A DNA stretch of 13,625 nucleotides from positions 7,264-20,888 of the forward strand of contig DIKJ01000040.1 of the NCBI GenBank assembly GCA_002424525.1. The letters are read 5' to 3'. The notes beneath the pieces were generated by a model. It did no database searches and was not told where the DNA came from. It was given only the letters and a program-made list of their open reading frames with translations. Source of the DNA: Bacteroidales bacterium UBA5621 (GTDB taxonomy: Bacteria; Bacteroidota; Bacteroidia; Bacteroidales; VadinHA17). This document shows positions 1 through 7,655 of the stretch, in pieces (positions within the stretch are counted from its first letter, which is position 1; each line of letters starts with the position of its first letter). Made by a program: the position numbers and the translations under genes.

Positions 1-807
1 GCAATTATTGCAGTTGCCCTGCTGACCGGTGCTTTCCTGGTTTACTATGGGCTCTCCGGCGGCAGTATCTCAATATATGACGGTGAGGGCGCATTCCTTC
101 CCAGCACATTCATACACAGATTTGACCTCACGATCGGAGCAATCCTTTTAGTTTTTCTTGTTCTGAACGCCATTCACATGTGGTACCTTGTAATGATCAG
201 GGGGACCCCTTTCAATGTTCCCTGGTGGCTCTATCTGAAAGAACTGTATCAGCTGCCATGGCACTTCTTCACACAGAAACGCTACGCGGAGTGTGAAAAA
301 AAGCGCGAACATAAATTTTACATGCCCTGGCTTATCCACCTGGGACTGATGCTTGGTTACGTAACCATGCTGGTGCTGGTCATGGTCTTTATCGAACAGC
401 TGCAGGCAGGGCCCGGGATACTCTGGCGTGTACATATTTTCGGATACCTGGCTTCAGTGGGTTTAATAATCGGGACCATCTATTTCATCAGGAGCCGTTT
501 TAAGAAACACTACATCCAGTACAAGAAATCACACGGCACCGACTGGGTTTTCGTTTCTTTATTATTCATCATAGTTATGACCGGTATCGCCCAGCATGTT
601 TTCCATCGTACCGGACTCTACGAAATGGCAAATATTACTTATGTCATTCACCTGATGAGCGTGGTCCCATGGCTGCTCCGGATGCCTTTCAGCAAATGGG
701 CCCATCTTATTTACCGCCCGCTGGCCATGTACTTTGCCGCTATCCGCAGAGAGGCGCTGATGAAGCAGGTTTCAATATTAAATTCTTATCCGGTTGTAGT
801 TAAGTAA
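1..807 (+). CDS. C-terminal part of a QmoC/HdrE-like haem-b-type membrane subunit (5' truncated by the window)
   Basis: The frame is open from base 1 to a TAA at 805-807, giving 268 residues with no start codon, so the true N-terminus lies upstream. About six hydrophobic segments are visible, at roughly residues 1-20, 47-67, 107-131, 140-164, 180-200 and 206-224. Histidines fall in or beside them (for example NAIHMW, WLIHLGL, WRVHIFGY, AQHVFHRTG). The final segment reads VIHLMSVVPWLLRMPFSKWAH (split here: VIHLMSVVPW then LLRMPFSKWAH), and H...PFSK.AH followed by YRP is typical of the NarI/HdrE/QmoC haem-b family. In that family the subunit passes electrons between the quinone pool and a soluble iron-sulfur partner. 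The HdrA-like gene starts 12 nt downstream, which favours an Hdr/Qmo-type complex over nitrate reductase. In QmoC-like proteins an N-terminal ferredoxin/CCG part precedes this membrane part, but that cannot be checked here. Family-level call is fairly secure; substrate is unknown. Confidence 0.8.
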   Translation, partial: AIIAVALLTGAFLVYYGLSGGSISIYDGEGAFLPSTFIHRFDLTIGAILLVFLVLNAIHMWYLVMIRGTPFNVPWWLYLKELYQLPWHFFTQKRYAECEKKREHKFYMPWLIHLGLMLGYVTMLVLVMVFIEQLQAGPGILWRVHIFGYLASVGLIIGTIYFIRSRFKKHYIQYKKSHGTDWVFVSLLFIIVMTGIAQHVFHRTGLYEMANITYVIHLMSVVPWLLRMPFSKWAHLIYRPLAMYFAAIRREALMKQVSILNSYPVVVK

Positions 808-819
808 ATGAACTGACTT

Positions 820-2556
820 ATGAAAGAAAGCAGAACAGGAGTATACATTTGCATGTGCGGAACAAATATCGCAAAGATCGTTGATGTTGAAGCTGTGGCC
901 GCCTACGCATCCGGGCTTCCGAATGTTGTCCTTGCCAGGACTTACAAATATATGTGCTCCAATCCCGGGCAGGAGATGATAAGCCAGGATATAAGGGAGC
1001 ATCAGCTTAACCGGGTTGTCGTGGCCGCCTGCAGCCCTAATATGCATGAACGCACGTTTCGTGCCGCTCTGCGATCGGCCGGACTTAACCAGTACCTTTT
1101 TGAGATGGCTAATATCCGCGAACAGTGCAGCTGGGTCCATTCCGATCCGAAGGAGGCGACTGAAAAAGCAAAAGCGCTTGTTCATGCTGCCATCAGTCGC
1201 GTCCAGCTCCACGAGGAACTGGAAAGCATGTCGGTTGATATGTGCCCCAACGTACTTGTTATAGGTGGAGGGATTGCCGGAATGACCGCAGCCCTGGAAC
1301 TGGCTGATGCAGGCAATAATGTTTATCTGGTTGAAAAAGATAATCATCTCGGCGGCAATCTTGCCCGGGTTGACCTTACTGCGCCGTATCTCTATTCTGC
1401 CAGGGATCTTCTTACTGAAAAAATAACACGAACCTTCAATAATAAAAAGATTCATACTTATCTGCAGTCCAAAGTTTCCGGCCTTACAGGATTTATCGGA
1501 AATTTCAGGGCAACTATCGGGTCGCTCAACGGAATGGGGGCCGGTAAAAACAGCCCTGATGAGGTTGAGATAGGGAATGTTGTGGTCTGTACCGGTTACA
1601 GGGAATTCGATGCATCACGTATAGTACACTATGGCTACGGCAAACTGCCTAATGTTATCACATCATTCGAACTGGAAAAGATGATCCGCGCCGGACGGAT
1701 CGAGACAAGAGAGGGCAAAATACCAAAATATGTTGCAATCATCCACTGTGTCGGCAGCCGAAGCCAGGAATTCCACTCCTATTGCTCAAGGGTGTGCTGC
1801 ATGACCGCCCTGAAGTATGCTCATGAGATCAAATCAGCCAATCCCGAAAGTTACATTTCCGATATATACATCGATATGCACGCCTTCGGGAAAGGTCATG
1901 AGGATTTCTACCGCAAGTCGTCTGAAGCCAAGACTCTGTTCCTGATGTACGAAAAAGGGGACCGTCCGGTAATTCATAAAGCTTCACCGAAAGACGACTG
2001 CGAAATGCTGATCGAAGTCAATGAAAAGCTCTCAGGGGAAGTAATTGAGATCCCTGCCGACCTTGTGATCCTGATGGTGGGGATGGAGGCCCGTGAAGAT
2101 TCATACGAAGTGGCCCGCACTGTCAACATCAGCCAGGATAAGGAAGGCTGGTTCATCGAGAGCCATCCCAAGCTTGAACCTGTTGCTACAACAACCGACG
2201 GGATATTTATCGCCGGAACATGTGTCGCTCCCAAAGATATCCCCGACTCCGTTGCTCAGGCCAGGGCAGCAGCAGCAAGGATACTGGCAAGGATAGCAAA
2301 AGAAAGAATTGAAGTTGATGCCCTCTATTCAGAAGTAAATGAGGATCTGTGCTCCGGATGCCGCCTCTGCAACCAGCTTTGCCCGTACAGCGCAATCGAA
2401 TTCATCGAAGAAAAGAGACACAGCCATATCATCAGTGCCTTGTGCAAAGGGTGCGGTGTGTGTGTTGCAGCATGCCCCTCCGCGGCAATCAAGGGCCGGC
2501 ATTTTACCGACCAGCAGGTACTTGCACAGCTCGATGGGTTATTCGTGACAGGATGA
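820..2556 (+). CDS. HdrA-like FAD/iron-sulfur subunit (CoB-CoM heterodisulfide reductase subunit A family)
   Basis: This is a 578-aa flavoprotein with added iron-sulfur sites. The N-terminal domain carries the Cys pattern of HdrA: CMCG at C11/C13, YMCSNPGQ at C46 and AACSPN at C71. A Rossmann FAD-binding motif GGGIAG lies at 149-154, with an acidic strand end (VEKD) and LGGN after it. The family signature HCVGSR (C310) and YCSRVCCM (C322, C326, C327) follows. Two ferredoxin-type 4Fe-4S sites close the protein: C511-C514-C517-C521 and C542-C545-C548-C552. Methanogen HdrA is around 650 aa and QmoA is shorter, so this is an intermediate HdrA/Qmo-like form. It is expected to be cytoplasmic and to move electrons between a soluble donor and the membrane subunit encoded just upstream. 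An ATG at 808 in the same frame meets a TGA after one codon, which fixes the start at 820. No methanogenesis gene is present, so a heterodisulfide substrate should not be assumed. Confidence 0.9.
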   Translation: MKESRTGVYICMCGTNIAKIVDVEAVAAYASGLPNVVLARTYKYMCSNPGQEMISQDIREHQLNRVVVAACSPNMHERTFRAALRSAGLNQYLFEMANIREQCSWVHSDPKEATEKAKALVHAAISRVQLHEELESMSVDMCPNVLVIGGGIAGMTAALELADAGNNVYLVEKDNHLGGNLARVDLTAPYLYSARDLLTEKITRTFNNKKIHTYLQSKVSGLTGFIGNFRATIGSLNGMGAGKNSPDEVEIGNVVVCTGYREFDASRIVHYGYGKLPNVITSFELEKMIRAGRIETREGKIPKYVAIIHCVGSRSQEFHSYCSRVCCMTALKYAHEIKSANPESYISDIYIDMHAFGKGHEDFYRKSSEAKTLFLMYEKGDRPVIHKASPKDDCEMLIEVNEKLSGEVIEIPADLVILMVGMEAREDSYEVARTVNISQDKEGWFIESHPKLEPVATTTDGIFIAGTCVAPKDIPDSVAQARAAAARILARIAKERIEVDALYSEVNEDLCSGCRLCNQLCPYSAIEFIEEKRHSHIISALCKGCGVCVAACPSAAIKGRHFTDQQVLAQLDGLFVTG

Positions 2557-2577
2557 TCGTTCTTTTACGTTGTTTAT

Positions 2578-3918
2578 ATGGAAGAAAAACTGCTGCCCGC
2601 ACATATTCATTTTGTAAAATGGTTCATCAGGATAAGATGGGTCGCCCTGGGAACTCTTGTAGCTTCAAATTATATTGTCACTCACCTTCTCGATATTTCA
2701 GTCCGTGAAATTCCGATATATATTCTAGCCGGGATCCTGCTCATTCTGAATACATTTCACAGAATTATCCTGTACCGGATTGCCAGAGACAAAGGCAGTA
2801 AAGTAACAAAAAGGATAAAACGGAACATTCACTTCCAGATAATAACCGACCTGATAATTCTTACCCTGCTGCTCCATTTTTCGGGCGGTGTGGAAAATCC
2901 TCTGATGCTCTTCTATTTCTTTCACCTGATAATTGCCAGCTCAATATTTTCCACCTTCCAGAGCTACGTTTATGCCGCTTTTGCGCTTGTGCTGGCTGCT
3001 TCACTTGCTCTTCTTGAATGTTTTTCGGTCATACCGCATTATCCACTCGAAGGTTTTATTTCCCACGATCTGTATAAGAATATTTTATACGTATTCGGTG
3101 CAGGTTTCATTTTCGCCAGTGCAGCGGTATTGGTCGTGGGTCTCTCACATATGATAATCAACAAGTCAATAAAAACGGAAGAGGCATATGTCAGGTCAAA
3201 TATTGAACTGGAATACAAGGATAAACTTAAAAATGAATATGTTCTGAGAGTTACACACGACATAAAAGGACATATTGCAGCAATGCTGAGCTGCCTTGAT
3301 GTGGTCAGGTCAAAAATGACAGGGCCCCTTAATGAGGTCCATGAAGAGTTTGTCAACAGGGCTTATGAACGCGGCCAGTTTCTTTCCGTGTTTATTAAGG
3401 ACATCCTCAACCTTACAAGAAAACGATTGAAGCACGATAATGAATTCGAGGAATTCCTGCTGGCAGATCTGATCAAAAGGGTAATAGCGCCCATACAAAT
3501 ACTCATGAACGATAAGTCGATCGATTTCAATATGTATCTCGATAAATCGGTCGGTATAATCAAAGCCAATCCATACACAATCGAGGAATTATATTCAAAC
3601 CTGTTGCTGAATGCGGTAAAATATACGCCGCCGAAGGGACACATTGAACTGAAGGTGAAACGCAGGCTCAATAACATCATTTCAGAGGTTTCCGATTCCG
3701 GTATCGGAATCCCCAAAGAGGAACTGGCAACAGTCTTTGATGAATTTTACCGCGCATCCAATGTCCCGAAAGATATTAAAACCGGATCGGGATTAGGGCT
3801 TTCAATCGTGAAGCAGATTATTGAAGACCATAAGGGAAAGATATGGGTTACAAGCGAGGTCGGTGTCTGGACTAAGTTTACCTTTATTCTGCCAAAGGAT
3901 CCTGCAGTTATTTCCTGA
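2578..3918 (+). CDS. Membrane sensor histidine kinase with RegB-like quinone motif
   Basis: A 446-aa kinase. Six hydrophobic segments fill residues about 21-38, 46-66, 85-102, 107-127, 131-149 and 168-190. A short linker leads to the H-box VTHDIKGH with phospho-acceptor His227, then the N-box (N341, N345 in NLLLNAVKY), G1 box DSGIGIP (373-379) and G2 box GSGLGLSI (403-410). All catalytic landmarks are present, so it should be active. The stretch GGVENPL at 103-109, at the third to fourth TM turn, matches the GGxxNPF heptad that is the quinone site in RegB/PrrB kinases, except Leu for Phe. The RegB redox Cys is not obviously present; the visible cysteines are C148 and C239. It starts 21 nt after the HdrA-like gene and is probably co-transcribed, which suggests it senses the redox state set by that complex. 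No response regulator is encoded in the window. Kinase call is secure; quinone sensing is inference. Confidence 0.88.
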   Translation: MEEKLLPAHIHFVKWFIRIRWVALGTLVASNYIVTHLLDISVREIPIYILAGILLILNTFHRIILYRIARDKGSKVTKRIKRNIHFQIITDLIILTLLLHFSGGVENPLMLFYFFHLIIASSIFSTFQSYVYAAFALVLAASLALLECFSVIPHYPLEGFISHDLYKNILYVFGAGFIFASAAVLVVGLSHMIINKSIKTEEAYVRSNIELEYKDKLKNEYVLRVTHDIKGHIAAMLSCLDVVRSKMTGPLNEVHEEFVNRAYERGQFLSVFIKDILNLTRKRLKHDNEFEEFLLADLIKRVIAPIQILMNDKSIDFNMYLDKSVGIIKANPYTIEELYSNLLLNAVKYTPPKGHIELKVKRRLNNIISEVSDSGIGIPKEELATVFDEFYRASNVPKDIKTGSGLGLSIVKQIIEDHKGKIWVTSEVGVWTKFTFILPKDPAVIS

Positions 3919-4002
3919 TTGGTCCGCCACGCAACAGTACCACCTTCAGCCGGACAGGAGACAACCTGGCGAGGTATATCAGACCATGGCATGCATTGAT
4001 GC

Positions 4003-4278
4003 TCATGAAATACTCATAAAAAGAGAGTTGCATAAATTACGAATGCCCATATTCCCGTATTGGGTGCATTCCCCTGAGCAATAATTGCAGCACGAAATCT
4101 CTGGGAAATATAATTCCGCTTTTGCTGCAGCCTCCTTAAAGCTCCTGAATTCGCCCAGAAAGATCCTCTCTTCCCTGCCCGGTATAAACGGACAATCTTC
4201 ATTATGTACTGAATAGGTTCCGTTTAACTGAGGTCTTATTCTCACATAATATGCTGACATGCGCTTCTTCATTGCCAT
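4003..4278 (-). CDS. Small Cys-rich hypothetical protein (possible metal-binding)
   Basis: A 91-aa protein read from ATG at 4278; in-frame ATGs at 4272 and 4260 (the latter giving MSAYYVRIRP) are equally possible starts. I believe it is real rather than a shadow, because no plus-strand gene covers it and it has a compact coherent pattern. It contains YYVRIRPQLNGTYSVH, then CPFIPG, LGEF, a helix rich in Ala/Lys/Glu, and CCNYCSGEC near the end (H25, C29, C63, C64, C67, C71, C82). The spaced Cys residues could bind zinc or another metal. I recall similar short proteins with a VH...CP and C..C...C layout in Bacteroidota, but cannot confirm this here. There is no signal peptide or membrane segment, so it should be cytoplasmic. 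It converges on the histidine kinase gene, with 84 nt between stops and no clear terminator. Function unknown. Confidence 0.6.
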   Translation of the reverse strand: MAMKKRMSAYYVRIRPQLNGTYSVHNEDCPFIPGREERIFLGEFRSFKEAAAKAELYFPEISCCNYCSGECTQYGNMGIRNLCNSLFMSIS

Positions 4279-4558
4279 AAGAATTTGCAGTACAATTAAC
4301 TTAATAAGACAGTATTGGTTTATTACATTTATTTCGGCTTAATCTCTTATCTGATTGTTTAATTCAAATTGATATGAAATTGTTACCTGAAAGTTCTGCT
4401 TAATTTAAACAATCTCAAAGCAAATTTCCGGTCAGTCATGATCTGTCCCGCCAGGGTTAAAATCATCTTTGCCTCACTGCCCCGGGAAATTCAATGACGT
4501 AACAAATATGATCTGATTCGGATATAACCGTATTGTATAATTTTTAAACCATTTAATT
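4279..4558. other. AT-rich intergenic region between divergent small genes
   Basis: These 280 bases hold no convincing ORF. They separate the minus-strand Cys-rich gene from the plus-strand peptide gene and must carry promoters for both. A weak match to the Bacteroidota -7 element (TAATTTTT at 4538-4545, against TAnnTTTG) lies 13 nt before the peptide ATG. I did not find a well-spaced TTTG -33 element for it, so no promoter is called. Confidence 0.4.
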
Positions 4559-4732
4559 ATGAAAAAAGTATCTGAATCAGAAAAGACAGTCACCAGTGAG
4601 AATGATTTATTTTCATTGTTTTCGGAAGAAGAAATCCTGAGCCCTCAGGCTATGATGAGAGTCCGTGGAGGAGACGGCGATGGCAGTATCCCGATAATAA
4701 TAATCCCTCCGCCACCGCCGGGTACAGTGTGA
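4559..4732 (+). CDS. 57-aa double-glycine-leader peptide with Ile4-Pro5 tail (candidate secreted peptide/RiPP-like precursor)
   Basis: The ORF runs from ATG 4559 to TGA 4730-4732. The N-terminal 36 residues are polar and acidic and end in EEEILSPQAMMRVR, followed by GG at 37-38. Counting G38 as -1, hydrophobic residues fall at -4 (V35), -7 (M32) and -12 (L27), which is the spacing of double-glycine leaders cut by C39 peptidase transporters; the usual Glu at -8 is Ala. After GG come DGDGS (39-43), I44, P45, four Ile (46-49), five Pro (50-54) and GTV. There is no Cys, so no lanthionine or disulfide chemistry is expected. No C39 transporter or modifying enzyme lies in the window. An intrinsic terminator begins 28 nt after the stop, so the gene is probably expressed as its own short transcript, just upstream of the CHAT gene. 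Alternatives are a leader-type regulatory ORF or a chance ORF; the leader pattern plus terminator argue for a real gene. I do not recognise the family. Confidence 0.65.
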   Translation: MKKVSESEKTVTSENDLFSLFSEEEILSPQAMMRVRGGDGDGSIPIIIIPPPPPGTV

Positions 4733-4760
4733 AAAGATCAGTGTAAGATCTCTGCGTGTT

Positions 4761-4799
4761 AAAGAGCATTCCGGTTATTCCCTGAATGCTCTTTTTTTT
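4761..4799 (+). terminator. Intrinsic terminator after the peptide gene
   Basis: A perfect 11-bp inverted repeat (AAAGAGCATTC at 4761-4771 and GAATGCTCTTT at 4784-4794) encloses a 12-nt loop. The 3' arm runs into an eight-T tract at 4792-4799. It lies between the peptide gene and the CHAT gene and so should separate, or attenuate, their transcription. Confidence 0.85.
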
Positions 4800-4871
4800 C
4801 AAATCAATTTTTTGATTAATTTTCTTTTCTGAAATTGTGCCTGACATATCGGATCTTATTAACTTACTTAA

Positions 4872-7655
4872 GTGAAAAGGATCAGTTTTATAATATTAAT
4901 TCATATTTCATTTGTTCTTGCAAATTATGTTAAAGCGCAAAATGAAAGTACTTATGACCTTTTTCTGAAATTCGCAAAGCTCTATAATTCCGGCGATCTG
5001 ATCAACGCTGAGAAGTGTATGCTATCGGCTTTGGGGCTAAAGGAATCAATTCCCGGTGTTTACATGGTCGCAATATATAATAATCTTGGTGCAACAGGTA
5101 CCCTTCTGGGGAAATATAAAGAAGCACTGGAATATTATAGTCTGGCTGAGGATCAGATTACTAAAAAAGAACAGTTTGATCTGTCGCTGGCAAGTATCTA
5201 TATCAACAAAGCCATAATTTATGGATACCGGAGATCATTTACCCAGGCGATTGAATTTTTTGAGAAAGGGATAAGAATATGCCTCGAAACAGATAACCCT
5301 GATGAAGTTGCCATTCATATTCTTTCAACTGCTTATTTGAATATCGGGATTATTTATTATAGAATTTCAGATTATAGAAGTGCGTTGGAATACCTTAAAA
5401 GAAGCGCTGAGCTTAAACTCAGATACAATCTTTCTGCAATAGCACATGTATATCTCAATATCGCCAAAACCCATTTAAAATCAGGTGATGATAAAAAGGC
5501 TGAAGAGTACTTCATTAAAAGTATTAATAGCTTTAATTATGAATTTGGGGAGGATTATTACAGGATAGCGGAATTATACTTTGATTACGGACAGTTTCTT
5601 GAGTCTCGGGGAAGAGAGCCGGAGGCACTCGAAATATTTGAAAAAGCATTAACGATCTGTCTTAATACTTACGGTAATAAACACCCACTTGTTTCTTTAT
5701 CCTATAAGCACCTGGGGGATTTTTTCGCAAACCGTAATGATAACAATTCAGCTCTCGTGTATTACCAGAAAGCACTGATTGCAGTTGTAAATGATTTTAA
5801 TGATCCTGATATCTTTTCAAATCCGGAAATTACGTCTTCGCTTTATGATATAAGGCTTCTGGATATTCTGAAAAGCAAATCACTGGCATTTGAAAATCTT
5901 GCAGTGCACCGGCGGCAGCAGGAGGATAAAATCAGGTTTATGAATATAAGTTTCGGGACAATTGAGCTTGCTCTGCAGCTTATTAATAAGATACGTAATG
6001 ATTATATGAATGAAGAGAGTCGTATCTATCTGGCGGACAATGAAAAAGAGACTTATATCCACGCAACGCATATCTCGCGGAACATTCATGCCCTGACCGG
6101 AGATCCGGCCTTTCTGCAAAAAACCTACAACATAATCAGCCAGGCTAAGGCGGCAGTGCTCCGTAACGAAATTACAGATAATGAATTGTTCTATTCTATC
6201 GGCATCCCCGATACGATGCAGAAGGAGCGCAATGATCTTCTTATCAAGATTGCAGCGTATAATAAGCTGGTCGGAGAAGAAATACAAAAAGCCGGTCCTG
6301 ACAACAAAAAGATTGAATTCTGGAAAGATGCTCTTTTTGAAATGAAAAGGACGGAAGAAGAGCTGGAAGATGAGATAAATATTCAGTTTCCCGGGTATCG
6401 GGACCTTCTGCGTAAAACCGAACCGTTAAGCCTTGATGAAATAAAAGGTAAACTTAAAAAAAATGAAACCCTGATTGAATATTTCCTGTCAAATCAGTGG
6501 ACGAACGGGAGAAGAAAGCTCTTTATATTTCTGGTCACAAAAAAGAGACTAAGTTTTCATGAGACTGACCTTGATTCTCTGTTTATAAAAGATGTGGGGA
6601 TAATCAGGAAAGGGACAGTAATGGGTCAATCCGACCCCGATCCTCTGGAGAGTTACATAGCTTACACCGGTGCACTTTTCAGAATGTATGACAGACTCAT
6701 CAGGCCGGTTGAGGACCATTTTACCGGCAACAGACTCATAATTATTCCTGATGAAGAGATAGCTTACCTTCCGTTTGGCGCGTTTCTTAAAAGTTATCCG
6801 GATCCAACTCAGATCAATTATGAAGGACTTCAATATCTGATCTCCGGTTACACCTTCTCCTTTGCCTATTCTTCCTCACTTGTCTTCAGCAAAACGAAAG
6901 ACAGGGTACGAAGGGAGAAGGTATATGCTTTTTCGCCGGACTATCGTGGTAATATTGAAAGTGAGGCAGAAAACGCTGCCACTCTTGCCGGAGCTGCAAA
7001 AGAGATTACCGCTATTTACAGGCGGTTCTCCGGCAAACTATACTCCGGTGAACATGCCACTGTGAGCAATTTCAGATCGGTAATAAAACATCCTGCCATA
7101 CTTCACCTGGCAATGCATTCGATGCCTGACCCTGATAATTCAAAGTATTCTTATCTTTTATTTGATCCCGGAAGCGATACAACAGGAGACGGGAAATTAT
7201 ATAATTATGAGATCGGCATAAGCAGGATCAGATCACCCATGATCGTTCTGAGCGCATGTAATACCGGTACCGGTACATTATCGCGCGGAGAAGGAATAAT
7301 GAGTCTGGCACGTGGATTTTTTCTTGCGGGCGCGTCATCAGTAGTAAAGACATACTGGGATGTGAATGATGAAGCAAGTGCCGCTGTAATGACACGGTTC
7401 TACCACCACCTGTCAAACGGTGTAAGAAAAGATGAAGCAATGCGCCTGGCAAAACTTGATTACCTGAAGACTCAGTCGCCGGTGTATACCAATCCTTATT
7501 ACTGGGCAGCTTACGATGTTTTGGGGAACACCGCTCCGATAGTGAGGAAAAAAAGTACTTCCGTCCTGATAATCATTGTGTCTCTGATCATTATTACAGG
7601 AGTATGTCTGGTTTATTTTAACCGCCGTATCATTTTCTCTGCCCGCTCGCGATAG
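4872..7655 (+). CDS. Exported TPR-CHAT protein with C-terminal membrane anchor (caspase-like cysteine protease fold)
   Basis: A 927-aa protein. The GTG at 4872 is chosen because it alone gives a complete signal peptide (residues 1-22, KR then a hydrophobic core, cut after VKA before Q23); the next Met is residue 50. About six TPR repeats follow at roughly 68-96, 106-136, 152-181, 190-220, 233-262 and 274-304, perhaps one more near 27-53. A helical linker rich in Lys/Glu spans about 340-540. The CHAT domain covers about 590-886 and has both catalytic residues: His749 in HLAMHS and Cys796 in VLSACNTGTG. A hydrophobic segment at about 896-916 followed by RRIIFSARSR should anchor the C-terminus with a short cytoplasmic tail, leaving TPR and CHAT outside the cytoplasm. 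CHAT proteins are clan CD proteases switched on by partner binding through TPRs. The target is unknown; the adjacent peptide and the TPR membrane protein are candidate partners. Its 3' end overlaps the convergent gene by 43 bp. Confidence 0.9.
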   Translation: MKRISFIILIHISFVLANYVKAQNESTYDLFLKFAKLYNSGDLINAEKCMLSALGLKESIPGVYMVAIYNNLGATGTLLGKYKEALEYYSLAEDQITKKEQFDLSLASIYINKAIIYGYRRSFTQAIEFFEKGIRICLETDNPDEVAIHILSTAYLNIGIIYYRISDYRSALEYLKRSAELKLRYNLSAIAHVYLNIAKTHLKSGDDKKAEEYFIKSINSFNYEFGEDYYRIAELYFDYGQFLESRGREPEALEIFEKALTICLNTYGNKHPLVSLSYKHLGDFFANRNDNNSALVYYQKALIAVVNDFNDPDIFSNPEITSSLYDIRLLDILKSKSLAFENLAVHRRQQEDKIRFMNISFGTIELALQLINKIRNDYMNEESRIYLADNEKETYIHATHISRNIHALTGDPAFLQKTYNIISQAKAAVLRNEITDNELFYSIGIPDTMQKERNDLLIKIAAYNKLVGEEIQKAGPDNKKIEFWKDALFEMKRTEEELEDEINIQFPGYRDLLRKTEPLSLDEIKGKLKKNETLIEYFLSNQWTNGRRKLFIFLVTKKRLSFHETDLDSLFIKDVGIIRKGTVMGQSDPDPLESYIAYTGALFRMYDRLIRPVEDHFTGNRLIIIPDEEIAYLPFGAFLKSYPDPTQINYEGLQYLISGYTFSFAYSSSLVFSKTKDRVRREKVYAFSPDYRGNIESEAENAATLAGAAKEITAIYRRFSGKLYSGEHATVSNFRSVIKHPAILHLAMHSMPDPDNSKYSYLLFDPGSDTTGDGKLYNYEIGISRIRSPMIVLSACNTGTGTLSRGEGIMSLARGFFLAGASSVVKTYWDVNDEASAAVMTRFYHHLSNGVRKDEAMRLAKLDYLKTQSPVYTNPYYWAAYDVLGNTAPIVRKKSTSVLIIIVSLIIITGVCLVYFNRRIIFSARSR

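Noticed and set aside
1..807. Nitrate reductase gamma subunit (NarI)
   Set aside because: The fold family is shared, but the downstream HdrA-like gene and absence of NarGHJ-type genes favour a Qmo/Hdr-type membrane subunit.
778..1455. A 225-aa minus-strand ORF opposite the HdrA-like gene
   Set aside because: It lies wholly antisense to a gene with clear FAD and 4Fe-4S motifs, and its translation shows no recognisable domain.
3919..4002. A possible hairpin (GTCCG near 3922 with CGGAC near 3953) between convergent genes
   Set aside because: Only about 5 bp of stem, a long loop and no T tract; not a supportable terminator.
4650..4847. A 65-aa minus-strand ORF across the peptide gene tail and terminator
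   Set aside because: Part of it is simply the antisense of the terminator hairpin and A-rich flank; composition is Lys/Ile-rich with no motif. The plus-strand peptide explains the region better.
5880..6287. A 135-aa minus-strand ORF inside the CHAT gene
   Set aside because: Antisense shadow of the helical linker between TPR and CHAT; no domain and no independent signals.
4872..7655. TPR-CHAT as a CRISPR type III-E (Csx29-like) component
   Set aside because: No CRISPR repeats or cas genes are present, and this protein has a signal peptide and membrane anchor, so it is not a cytoplasmic effector partner.
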